A DNA stretch of 64,000 nt from Flavobacterium sp. LC2016-23 (GTDB lineage Bacteria > Bacteroidota > Bacteroidia > Flavobacteriales > Flavobacteriaceae). Both the position numbers and the translations under genes were made by a program. This document shows, piece after piece, positions 43,121-51,013 of this stretch. The notes under the pieces were generated by a model that had not been told where the DNA came from, did not search any database, and saw nothing but the letters and a program-made list of their open reading frames with translations. The first letter of the stretch is position 1; every line of letters begins with the position of its first letter. The stretch lies in the NCBI RefSeq assembly GCF_009674775.1, contig NZ_WKKE01000007.1:124001-188000 (forward strand), written 5' to 3'.

Positions 43121-43278
43121 TTGAAAATAATGCTATAGTTAAATGGATTTTCTTTTAAAATAAAACACCAAAAACAATACTAAAGTCTGCCAATCCCGAT
43201 ATGGTCAGGATGGGGAAACCCAATGCTTTTTGAAATGTAATGTAAAAGATTTTTGATTTTATTTCGATGTTTCGAAAT

Positions 43279-43632
43279 TTAGGCAACTATAGGGGCTGGA
43301 GGACCACGCAGTAAATAAGCACGCTCTGAAAATGGAAATATTTTTTCTGAAAGCGCAAAGAAATAAGGTATTTCTTTATGCGAAGTAGTAAAATCGAATG
43401 AAATTTTTTCAGGAACCAAATAGCTTCCAAAAGAAAAATGACATACATAACAAAGATCATAATTATGATGCTGATGGGTGATTTCGCCACTTGGATCACT
43501 ATAATCGTGATGACATTGTTTCTCTGAAAGTTGCTTTACAATATGCTCATAACTGTGTATGGACTGAAACAATATTGAGAACAATACCGTCAGCGCCAGA
43601 GAGACACTTAATATGAGCTGCTTTTTCTTCAT
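43279..43632 (-). CDS. Small His/Cys-rich envelope protein next to the TonB receptor
   Basis: ATG 43632 (a TTG lies three codons earlier) gives a 117-residue protein with an N-terminal signal or membrane helix (LILSVSLALTVLFSILFQS). A cluster of metal-type ligands follows: HSYEH, KQCHHDYSD, THQHHNYDLCYVCHF. No family name is certain. It precedes the TonB receptor by 158 bp on the same strand and is probably co-transcribed. A role in metal sensing or handing metal to the receptor is plausible. Confidence 0.65.
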   Translation of the reverse strand: MKKKQLILSVSLALTVLFSILFQSIHSYEHIVKQLSEKQCHHDYSDPSGEITHQHHNYDLCYVCHFSFGSYLVPEKISFDFTTSHKEIPYFFALSEKIFPFSERAYLLRGPPAPIVA

Positions 43633-43783
43633 TCCAGGCAAAGGTATAAAAGAGCAGTCGAAAATAGATCGATTTTTTTAAATTATGCTGTAGATTTATT
43701 AAAATTCCTTAGCCAAATCGTTTTATTTTTAAAGAAAAAGAGAATAATTGCTTTCTAAATCCTCTCCTGAGCCGGCATTATAT

Positions 43784-43791
43784 TATATTTG
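43784..43791 (+). promoter_or_regulatory. Putative -7 promoter box of the barrel protein gene
   Basis: TATATTTG matches TAnnTTTG, 64 bp before the ATG at 43856. The -33 partner is not convincing. Confidence 0.3.
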
Positions 43792-43855
43792 TAAGTGAAA
43801 TAAATCATCTTCAAAAAACGTTTACCTGAAAAACTCTTTAAAATCAAAATACAAT

Positions 43856-44563
43856 ATGAGATTACTTTTTAGCTGTTTATTTTTAGTCTCGTTTTTTACT
43901 GTTTTTTCGCAGGAAGAGACAAAGCCTAAAATAGAGCCAATCGTTAAAATCGATTCGTTGTACCGTGAAGATCAGTTTTACTTTTCTGTTACCTATAATC
44001 TTTTTGCCAATATCCCTCCGGGACTGAAACAGGATAAATTTTCTGTGGGACTTTCGGGTGGTTTTTTGCGCGATATGCCCATTAACAAAAAAAGAACACT
44101 GGCCTTTGCAACAGGTCTTGGTTTGAGTTATCAGAACTTCTTTCAGAATTTTACGATTTCCAAAGATGGTCAGGGCGCTTTAGTGTATAATGTTAATGAC
44201 TATAATGAGATTGTTTCCAACCGCTACAGGCAATATTTAATAGATCTTCCGATTGAATTCCGATGGAGAAATTCAACCTATGAAAGTTATAAGTTCTGGA
44301 GAGTTTACGGAGGACTTAAGGTCAGTTATGCATTCTCTACCAAATCGGCTGTAGATGATGGCGAGACGACTTATAAAGTCACCAATAATCCGGACATTAA
44401 CAAATTGCAATACGGAACTTATCTTGCAGCGGGCTACAATACCTGGAATGTTTATATCTATTACGGATTAAATCCTTTATTTAAATCTTCAGTTAAAACG
44501 ATTTCCGGTCAGAATGTAAATATTCAGACCATCAATGCCGGTCTGATTTTCTATATCCTATAA
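43856..44563 (+). CDS. Outer-membrane beta-barrel protein (PorT/porin-like)
   Basis: The 235-residue protein has a signal peptide (LLFSCLFLVSFFTVFSQ) and a barrel of alternating strands: FYFSVTYNLFANIPPGLK, FSVGLSGGFLRDMP, RTLAFATGLGLSYQNFF, WRVYGGLKVSYAFS. The terminal strand is NAGLIFYIL. It resembles the small outer-membrane barrels loosely called PorT-like, but secretion motifs are not clear. It overlaps the convergent PAP2-like gene by 6 bp. Confidence 0.75.
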   Translation: MRLLFSCLFLVSFFTVFSQEETKPKIEPIVKIDSLYREDQFYFSVTYNLFANIPPGLKQDKFSVGLSGGFLRDMPINKKRTLAFATGLGLSYQNFFQNFTISKDGQGALVYNVNDYNEIVSNRYRQYLIDLPIEFRWRNSTYESYKFWRVYGGLKVSYAFSTKSAVDDGETTYKVTNNPDINKLQYGTYLAAGYNTWNVYIYYGLNPLFKSSVKTISGQNVNIQTINAGLIFYIL

Positions 44564-45190
44564 CCACAAGAACAGGAATAAAATCTGGGGAAGGGTTCCG
44601 GCTAGAAGACCAATAAGCAATTCTTTATTGGTGTGGGCTTCCATTTCCAGACGGGATGAAGCTACTGCGCCCGTTAAGGTTACTGCCAAAGCCGTCCAAT
44701 ACGGATTTTGCATTTGCAGGTGAATGTTTAATCCTATAATAAAAACAGTAAGACCGCTAATGGCCAGCATGTGAAGGCTTGCCTTTATTTTAAAAAGGGA
44801 AAGTACCAGTGCTAAAATGGTACTGAATAAGGCTCCAAGAAAAAAGAAATGAAGTTCCGGATAACGTGTGATGACGATACTTCTCTTAACCAGTAAAATG
44901 TATAAAAAGCATTGTAAAATAAGCGGAATTCTGCGCTGTGAAGTGTCAGGAACCATAACAGATTTTATATGTCCGGTAGAGCGAAGTAACAGGAAAAATA
45001 ATACCGGTACCAAAACGGTTATAATCAGGATTTGAAATAAAACATAATATTTTTCCCTGTTCGTGAAAATGTCCTCTTTGCAGTACAGATAAAACAAAGT
45101 GGCATAGACCGATATAAAAACCGGATGCAGGATATAAGAGAATAGGGGCAGTATTTTTTTCAAAACCGGGTAATTTGAGGTATTAAACAA
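44558..45190 (-). CDS. Membrane protein with degenerate PAP2-like motifs
   Basis: The 210-residue protein has about six hydrophobic helices. The last two keep remnants of the PAP2 phosphatase signature: KASLHMLAIS in place of PSGH and SRLEMEAHTNKE in place of SRxxxxxHxxxD. The first signature, KxxxxxxRP, is barely visible in KSVMVPDTSQRR. With Ser-His and His-Glu still present it may retain some phosphatase function or bind a lipid phosphate. No partner genes. It could also be a distinct family with chance similarity. Confidence 0.6.
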   Translation of the reverse strand: MFNTSNYPVLKKILPLFSYILHPVFISVYATLFYLYCKEDIFTNREKYYVLFQILIITVLVPVLFFLLLRSTGHIKSVMVPDTSQRRIPLILQCFLYILLVKRSIVITRYPELHFFFLGALFSTILALVLSLFKIKASLHMLAISGLTVFIIGLNIHLQMQNPYWTALAVTLTGAVASSRLEMEAHTNKELLIGLLAGTLPQILFLFLWL

Positions 45191-45324
45191 ATATAATAAA
45201 ATAAAGTTTTTTGCTGCGAATTTGATGAGTTTTCACAAATCAAATTATTTTAGACTTAGTTTTTTGACTCAATCATGTGCTGTATTTTTAAGAAAATCAC
45301 AACTCTTTTCTGTCTTTAATGTTT

Positions 45325-45332
45325 TAAATTTG
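45325..45332 (+). promoter_or_regulatory. Putative -7 promoter box of murF-alr
   Basis: TAAATTTG matches TAnnTTTG and lies 16 bp before the ATG at 45349. No good -33 is seen. Confidence 0.3.
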
Positions 45333-45348
45333 ACAAAAAGATTTTTAA

Positions 45349-47817
45349 ATGAGCATAGACTTAAAAAACCTCATTCCTGTTCTTCAGGCCGAGTGGATTG
45401 GTTTCAATACAGCTACTATTGTAGATCATGTTTCGATCGACAGCCGTTCTTTACAAAACGGATCAAAAACTTTGTTTATTGCACTGTCCGGTATAAATAA
45501 TGATGCTCATTTGTATATTCCTGAACTTATCGAAAAGGGCGTTCAGAATTTCGTGGTGCAGTATATTCCTGAAAAGGCAAAGGGAAAAGCCAATTTCCTC
45601 TTGGTCGAAAATAGCCTGAATGCCTTACAGCAATTTGCGGCGTATTACAGAGATTTATTCCATTTTCCTGTTATCGGGCTAACCGGAAGCAACGGTAAAA
45701 CGATCGTAAAAGAGTGGCTTAATTTTTTGCTTAGTCCTGATTATAATATTATCCGAAGCCCTAAAAGTTACAACTCTCAGGTGGGGGTTCCCTTATCGGT
45801 AATTGCCATTAATGAAAAACATAATCTGGGTATTTTTGAAGCCGGAATTTCTATGGTCAATGAAATGGCCCGTCTGGAGCAGATCATCAAACCGAATATT
45901 GGCGTTTTAACCAATATTGGTTCCGCACACGACGAGGGATTTCAGAACTTAGAGCAAAAAATAAACGAGAAATTGCAGCTTTTCAAAAGAGCAGCGGTAA
46001 TTATCTATCAGAAAAATGAACTTGTTGATGCATGTCTGGCTTCTTTTTCGAAAGAAAATCAATTAAAAAACAGGGTACTTTTTTCGTGGAGTTTCACCGA
46101 TAAAACGGCGGATGTTTTTGTTCTTAAAAGAGAAAATAAAAACGATACCACCTTTATTCAGTATCAATATAAAAACGAAATTTTTGATGTAGAAATTCCT
46201 TTTCAGGATTCTGCTTCAATAGAAAACGCTGTTTCCTGTTTGTTGGTTTTGCTGTATTTCAAATACGACTCCCCAACAATTCAAAACCGAATGCAGCTGC
46301 TGTATCCGGTAGAAATGCGCCTTGAAGTAAAAAACGGAATTAACAATTGCAGCATTATTGACGATAGTTACAGTTCGGATTTTCAATCCCTCAAAATTGC
46401 CTTGGACTTTCTGGAAAGCCAGAAAAAGAATGCTTCGAAAACGGTAATCTTATCGGATATTTTTCAGAGCGGATTTTCAAATGAGGAATTATATTCGAAA
46501 GTAGCGCAATTAATCGCAGACAATAACGTAAACCGCATAATTGGAATAGGGAACACGATTTCGTCCTTTTCAGACAAATTTTCAAATGCGGTAATGTTTC
46601 AGACGACAGCCGATTTTATCTCCGGTTTTGAAAGTCTGAGCTTTGCCAATGAAACCATTCTGATAAAAGGGGCAAGGTCTTTTCAGTTTGAAGAGATTGT
46701 AGCCCTGCTGGAAGAGAAAACACATGAAACGATTCTCGAAATCAATCTCAATTCCATCAGTCATAACCTCAATTTTTTTAAGGCCAAGCTTGCCGCTAAG
46801 GTGAAAATGATGGTGATGGTGAAGGCTTTTGGGTACGGCAACGGAGGTTTGGAAATTGCAAAATTATTAGAATATCATAAAGTAGATTATTTGGGTGTGG
46901 CTTTTGCCGATGAAGGAATTTCACTTAGAAGCGGCGGTATCCAATTGCCGATTATGGTTTTGAATCCGGAATCGACAAGCTTCCCTTCGATTATTCAATA
47001 CCAGCTGGAGCCGGAAATTTACAGTGTAAAAGGATTGAATGCTTTTCTGAAGATTGCCCGCGAAAAGAATCTGAAAGATTATCCTATTCATATAAAACTC
47101 GATACAGGAATGCATCGTTTAGGGTTTGAGGAAAATACCCTTGAGGAATTGATTACTACTTTAAAAGGAAATACAACCGTTAAAGTTCAGAGTATTTTAT
47201 CACATCTGGCAACAAGTGATGATATGACTCATTATGAATTTGTGCTTTCCCAGATTCGCTTATTTGAAAAATTATCGTCTAAATTAATGACAGAATTAAA
47301 CGTAAACCCAATTCGTCATATTTTGAATACATCCGGAATTAGCAATTTTCCTTCGGCACAATTTAATATGGTGCGTTTAGGAATTGGATTATACGGAGTT
47401 TCAAATGATCCGTCAGAACAAAAATATCTCGAAAATGTGGGGACTTTAAAATCGATTATTTCGCAGGTTCGTACCATTCCGGCCGGAGACAGCGTGGGTT
47501 ATGGCCGAAGATTTATGGCACAGAAAGAAACTAAAATTGCCACCATCCCGATTGGGTATGCCGATGGCATTTCGAGGTTATGGGGAAATGAGATCGGTTA
47601 TGTAAGTATCAAAAACCAAAAAGCACCCATTGTGGGCAGTATCTGTATGGATATGCTGATGGTTGATGTAAGTGAAATAGATTGCAGGGAAGGGGATTCG
47701 GTTGTTATTTTTGGAGAAAATCCGACCGTAACAGAGATTGCAGCCGCTTTACAAACCATACCCTATGAAATTCTTACCAGTATTTCGCAACGGGTAAAGC
47801 GCGTTTTTTTCAGGTAG
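45349..47817 (+). CDS. MurF-alanine racemase fusion
   Basis: The 822-residue bifunctional cell-wall enzyme has a MurF half (residues 1-~460): N-terminal TIVDHVSIDSRSLQNG, ATP loop GLTGSNGKTIVKEW at ~112, and central motifs GIFEAGISMVNEMARLEQ and LTNIGSAHDEGF. The alanine racemase half has PLP lysine Lys492 (VMVKAFGYGNG) and catalytic Tyr718 (GDSVGYGRRF). MurF adds D-Ala-D-Ala to the UDP-MurNAc tripeptide, and the racemase supplies D-Ala. The fusion is usual in Bacteroidota and places the D-Ala source on the enzyme pathway that uses it. Confidence 0.96.
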   Translation: MSIDLKNLIPVLQAEWIGFNTATIVDHVSIDSRSLQNGSKTLFIALSGINNDAHLYIPELIEKGVQNFVVQYIPEKAKGKANFLLVENSLNALQQFAAYYRDLFHFPVIGLTGSNGKTIVKEWLNFLLSPDYNIIRSPKSYNSQVGVPLSVIAINEKHNLGIFEAGISMVNEMARLEQIIKPNIGVLTNIGSAHDEGFQNLEQKINEKLQLFKRAAVIIYQKNELVDACLASFSKENQLKNRVLFSWSFTDKTADVFVLKRENKNDTTFIQYQYKNEIFDVEIPFQDSASIENAVSCLLVLLYFKYDSPTIQNRMQLLYPVEMRLEVKNGINNCSIIDDSYSSDFQSLKIALDFLESQKKNASKTVILSDIFQSGFSNEELYSKVAQLIADNNVNRIIGIGNTISSFSDKFSNAVMFQTTADFISGFESLSFANETILIKGARSFQFEEIVALLEEKTHETILEINLNSISHNLNFFKAKLAAKVKMMVMVKAFGYGNGGLEIAKLLEYHKVDYLGVAFADEGISLRSGGIQLPIMVLNPESTSFPSIIQYQLEPEIYSVKGLNAFLKIAREKNLKDYPIHIKLDTGMHRLGFEENTLEELITTLKGNTTVKVQSILSHLATSDDMTHYEFVLSQIRLFEKLSSKLMTELNVNPIRHILNTSGISNFPSAQFNMVRLGIGLYGVSNDPSEQKYLENVGTLKSIISQVRTIPAGDSVGYGRRFMAQKETKIATIPIGYADGISRLWGNEIGYVSIKNQKAPIVGSICMDMLMVDVSEIDCREGDSVVIFGENPTVTEIAAALQTIPYEILTSISQRVKRVFFR

Positions 47818-47885
47818 ATTTCAGGAATTTTAAAGAAAATTATGTATTTTCGATATCAATTAATCATTAAACTAAAGAGAGAATT

Positions 47886-48266
47886 ATGGGAATATTTTCA
47901 GAATTTAAGGAATTTGCAATGAAAGGCAACGTAGTCGATTTGGCTGTCGGGGTTATAATTGGAGCTGCTTTTGGGAAAATTGTAAGCTCATTAATTGAGA
48001 ATGTTATTACACCATTGTTATTAAAACCGGCATTAGATGCGGCTCATTTGTCTACTATAGAAGAGCTGACCGCTTTTGGAGGAGTCAAATACGGTTTGTT
48101 TCTTTCGGCAGTCATTAACTTTGTCATTGTTGCCTTCGTTTTATTCCTGATTATTAAAGGAATAAATAATCTTAAAAAGAAAGATGTTCCGCCACCGCCA
48201 CCGGCTGGCCCGACTCAGGAAGAGTTATTGATCCAAATCAGAGATCTTTTGAAAAATAAACAATAA
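47886..48266 (+). CDS. mscL: Large-conductance mechanosensitive channel
   Basis: The 126-residue protein has the amphipathic N-terminus and first helix (GNVVDLAVGVIIGAAFGKIV) and second helix (FLSAVINFVIVAFVLFLII). A C-terminal coiled segment (EELLIQIRDLLKNK) follows a Pro-rich linker (KDVPPPPPAGPTQ). These are the standard MscL elements in a pentameric emergency valve for osmotic downshock. It has its own terminator. Confidence 0.97.
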   Translation: MGIFSEFKEFAMKGNVVDLAVGVIIGAAFGKIVSSLIENVITPLLLKPALDAAHLSTIEELTAFGGVKYGLFLSAVINFVIVAFVLFLIIKGINNLKKKDVPPPPPAGPTQEELLIQIRDLLKNKQ

Positions 48267-48295
48267 TATATATACCGCTACACTAAGTCTAACTT

Positions 48296-48325
48296 AACCG
48301 TTCCTTAATTGGGACGGTTTTTTTG
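48296..48325 (+). terminator. Intrinsic terminator of mscL
   Basis: AACCGTTCC (48296-48304) pairs with GGGACGGTT (48311-48319) around TTAATT, with a T run after. Confidence 0.85.
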
Positions 48326-48369
48326 TCTTTGTTTGTTCTGTAACATTTTGTTATTTTTTGTGAATCGCC

Positions 48370-48399
48370 TTGTTTTGATTTTTATTATGTATACTTTTG
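48370..48399 (+). promoter_or_regulatory. Promoter of asd
   Basis: TTG (48370-48372) is separated by exactly 19 bp from TACTTTTG (48392-48399), matching the TTG-N19-TAnnTTTG consensus. It predicts a transcript starting near 48405 and a leader of about 30 nt. Confidence 0.6.
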
Positions 48400-48437
48400 C
48401 ATTGTAATTTAGATTAATTCATACTAAAAATATAAAA

Positions 48438-49427
48438 ATGAGAATAGCGGTTGTAGGCGCCACTGGTATGGTTGGCGAAGTAATGCTGAAAGTTTTAGCG
48501 GAAAGAAATTTTCCTGTTACAGAATTGATTCCCGTTGCTTCTGAGAAGTCAGTGGGAAAAGAAATTGAATATAAAGGTCAAAAATATAAAGTTGTAGGAT
48601 TGCAAACCGCTGTAGATATGAAAGCTGATATTGCCGTTTTTTCTGCAGGAGGAGACACTTCATTAGAATGGGCACCAAAATTTGCAGCTGCCGGAACTAC
48701 AGTAATCGATAATTCTTCTGCCTGGAGAATGGATCCGACCAAAAAACTGATTGTTCCTGAAATCAATGCATCAATATTAACAAAGGAAGATAAAATTATT
48801 GCCAATCCAAACTGCTCTACGATTCAGATGGTACTGGCGTTGGCCCCTTTGCACAAAAAATACAACATCAGAAGAATTATTGTTTCTACGTACCAGTCGA
48901 TCACCGGAACAGGTGTAAAAGCGGTAAGACAATTAGAAAATGAGTATGCAGGAATTCAGGGAGAAATGGCGTATAAATACCCAATTCACAGAAATGCGAT
49001 TCCACATTGCGACAGTTTTGAAGACAACGGATACACGAAAGAAGAAATGAAATTAGTTCGTGAGACCCAAAAAATCCTTGGTGATAATACCATCAGAGTG
49101 ACGGCTACTGCGGTACGTGTACCGGTGGTTGGCGGCCACAGTGAAGCTGTAAACGTGGAGTTCACCAATGATTTTGATGTAAACGAAGTGCGTGAAATTT
49201 TACATCACACCGATGGCGTAACCGTTCAGGATAATTTAGACACCTTTACCTACCCAATGCCTTTGTATGCTGAAGGTAAAAATGATGTTTTTGTGGGTAG
49301 AATCCGTCGTGACGAAAGCCAGGAAAACACCTTAAACATGTGGATTGTTGCTGATAACCTGAGAAAAGGTGCCGCAACAAACACCATTCAAATCGCTGAA
49401 TATTTAATTCAGGCAGGTTTGGTATAA
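48438..49427 (+). CDS. asd: Aspartate-semialdehyde dehydrogenase
   Basis: The 329-residue enzyme has an N-terminal NADP fold (RIAVVGATGMVGEVMLKVL), catalytic Cys126 in NPNCSTIQM and catalytic His in VPVVGGHSEAVNVEF. It reduces aspartyl phosphate to aspartate semialdehyde, at the branch point for lysine/diaminopimelate, threonine and methionine. Family length is normal. It stands alone with a good promoter and a terminator. Confidence 0.97.
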   Translation: MRIAVVGATGMVGEVMLKVLAERNFPVTELIPVASEKSVGKEIEYKGQKYKVVGLQTAVDMKADIAVFSAGGDTSLEWAPKFAAAGTTVIDNSSAWRMDPTKKLIVPEINASILTKEDKIIANPNCSTIQMVLALAPLHKKYNIRRIIVSTYQSITGTGVKAVRQLENEYAGIQGEMAYKYPIHRNAIPHCDSFEDNGYTKEEMKLVRETQKILGDNTIRVTATAVRVPVVGGHSEAVNVEFTNDFDVNEVREILHHTDGVTVQDNLDTFTYPMPLYAEGKNDVFVGRIRRDESQENTLNMWIVADNLRKGAATNTIQIAEYLIQAGLV

Positions 49428-49463
49428 AACCGGAGATTAAAGAAAATTGTTATAAAGAGAAAG

Positions 49464-49498
49464 CCGTAATTGCAGTAATGTGATTGCGGTTTTTTTGT
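49464..49498 (+). terminator. Intrinsic terminator of asd
   Basis: CCGTAAT (49464-49470) pairs with ATTGCGG (49483-49489), one wobble, followed by a T run. Confidence 0.65.
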
Positions 49499-49515
49499 AA
49501 AGTAAATAAATAATG

Positions 49516-49548
49516 AAACCCGACAGGTTTTTAAAACCTGTCGGGTTT
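49516..49548. repeat. CCCGACAGG palindrome, copy 2
   Basis: AAACCCGACAGGTTTT (49516-49531) is exactly inverted at 49533-49548 with one central base. It is related to the hairpin at 28401-28433. Confidence 0.85.
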
Positions 49549-49558
49549 AAATGTATAA

Positions 49559-49609
49559 AAAAATCCAAATTCCAATAGCACACTCAGTACTATTGGAATT
49601 TGGATTTTT
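49559..49609. repeat. AATCCAAATTCCAATAG inverted repeat
   Basis: 20-bp perfect arms (49559-49578 and 49590-49609) flank an 11-bp spacer. It contains the ATTCCAA word of the 22470-22598 region. It lies between convergent genes and could end transcription from either side. Confidence 0.88.
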
Positions 49610-49629
49610 AAACTATTGGAATTTAGTAT

Positions 49630-49947
49630 TTAATATTCCGGTGCCAGTTCTAATTCCAGCCCTTCTAATTCTGTTGTAATGGGGATCTGACAGCCTAAGC
49701 GACTATTAGATTTAACATAAAACGCTTCCGACAGCATGGCCTCTTCATCATCTCCCATTTCCGGTAATGCAACATCATTCAGAACATAACACTGGCAGGA
49801 AGCACACATTGCCATTCCTCCGCAGGTTCCTTCAACAGGAAGTTCGTATGCTTTGCATAACTCCATTATATTCATTGCCATATCAGTTGGAGCCTGTAAT
49901 TCGTGTATAACTCCTTCTCGATCTTTAATCTTTATTAATACATCCAT
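49630..49947 (-). CDS. 2Fe-2S ferredoxin (adrenodoxin type)
   Basis: The 105-residue protein carries the cluster cysteines at 42, 48, 51 and 86 (GTCGGMAMCASCQCYVL and RLGCQIP), the C-X5-C-X2-C-Xn-C spacing of vertebrate/ISC-type ferredoxins. It transfers single electrons, for example to cluster assembly or a P450. It lies near a NifU-like scaffold and an Mrp carrier on the same strand, but separated from them by one gene. Confidence 0.95.
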   Translation of the reverse strand: MDVLIKIKDREGVIHELQAPTDMAMNIMELCKAYELPVEGTCGGMAMCASCQCYVLNDVALPEMGDDEEAMLSEAFYVKSNSRLGCQIPITTELEGLELELAPEY

Positions 49948-50005
49948 TTTAATTGTTGGAATTTTTTTTAGGATTTGAAAACGTGAACAAATCCCTGATC
50001 TTTAA

Positions 50006-50491
50006 TTAACTGTTAGGTTTTAAACTAAAAGCATATTCTCTTCTGTTGTTATCCTTTAAGTGCATTTTTACTCCAAGCATACTTCCTCCTTTTTCTAATA
50101 AGGTCACTACTGCAATTACGGAGTAATAATCTTTATCAGACTGAAAAATTAATGTCCCTTCGTAAGTTGAGTTTACAACTCCTTGTTTGTCTGTTGTTAC
50201 AGAAAGTTTTCTGGGATGTGAAAATTCAGCTGCGCTATACGTTGCTTTATTGGCAAATTTAGCTTTTCCTTCGCAGAAATCATATAAAAAATCATAATTA
50301 CCAATTCTTAATGATCCTTCTTCTGCACTTGGATTTGTCGAAAATACAATTTGTCCCGCATAGGTAAAATCAGACCATTCTTCAGACTCATTTACCCAGG
50401 CTTTATCAACCACCAGGGTTGTAGAACTTTGTTGCGCGTAGCTGGCGGAAACAAAAAATAATACCAAAATTAAATTGTAAAAATTTCTCAT
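50006..50491 (-). CDS. Secreted hypothetical protein (161 aa)
   Basis: The protein starts with a signal peptide (NLILVLFFVSASYAQQ) and a mature beta-rich domain (FTYAGQIVFSTNPSAEEG, YYSVIAVVTLLEKGGS). No family is recognised. It sits between ferredoxin and NifU-like genes on the same strand but has gaps of 58 and 212 bp on each side, so an operon link is weak. Confidence 0.6.
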   Translation of the reverse strand: MRNFYNLILVLFFVSASYAQQSSTTLVVDKAWVNESEEWSDFTYAGQIVFSTNPSAEEGSLRIGNYDFLYDFCEGKAKFANKATYSAAEFSHPRKLSVTTDKQGVVNSTYEGTLIFQSDKDYYSVIAVVTLLEKGGSMLGVKMHLKDNNRREYAFSLKPNS

Positions 50492-50703
50492 AGATTAATG
50501 CTTAAGGGTTCTGTCACAAATTTAAGTTAATTCTGTAACAATAAAGCAATATAATCTCTTAAAACTTTATATTATTTTTTGTTAAAATCGCAAAAACAAG
50601 CATTTTTTTGAATGTTTTTTTAGTTTTTGCAACTAAAAACAGCTTAAGGCTTATTATTCTTGTTAATTCTGCTGCAAATAAACAGGCACAGATACTATTT
50701 TTA

Positions 50704-50943
50704 TTAGATGATATTTACTACAGTTTCAATCTGTGGTGCATATTTTTTTATTGTTGTTTCAACGCCTGCTTTTAAAGTCATTTGATTTACGCTACAGCTA
50801 ATACATGCCCCTTCAAGACGAACTTTTACATGTTTGTCATCGTCAATAGAAATGAGTGTAATGTCTCCTCCATCAGAATTTAAAAAAGGTCTGATTTCGT
50901 CCAGAGCCAATAATACGTTGCTTGTTAATTCTTCTGTTGTCAT
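50704..50943 (-). CDS. NifU C-terminal-type iron-sulfur scaffold
   Basis: ATG 50943 is used; an upstream ATG at 50976 adds 11 residues without homology. The 79-residue domain has the CxxC pair Cys47/Cys50 (EGACISCSVNQMTLKAG) and the preceding LNSDGGDITLI of the NfuA/NifU C-terminal family. It accepts and passes 4Fe-4S clusters. It lies 70 bp downstream of the Mrp/ApbC gene on the same strand, a typical pairing. Confidence 0.92.
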   Translation of the reverse strand: MTTEELTSNVLLALDEIRPFLNSDGGDITLISIDDDKHVKVRLEGACISCSVNQMTLKAGVETTIKKYAPQIETVVNII

Positions 50944-51013
50944 AATATTTAATGTGTCAATTAGAAAATGTGTCAATTAGAAAATTATCTAATTATCTCA
51001 TTATCTCAATTAT

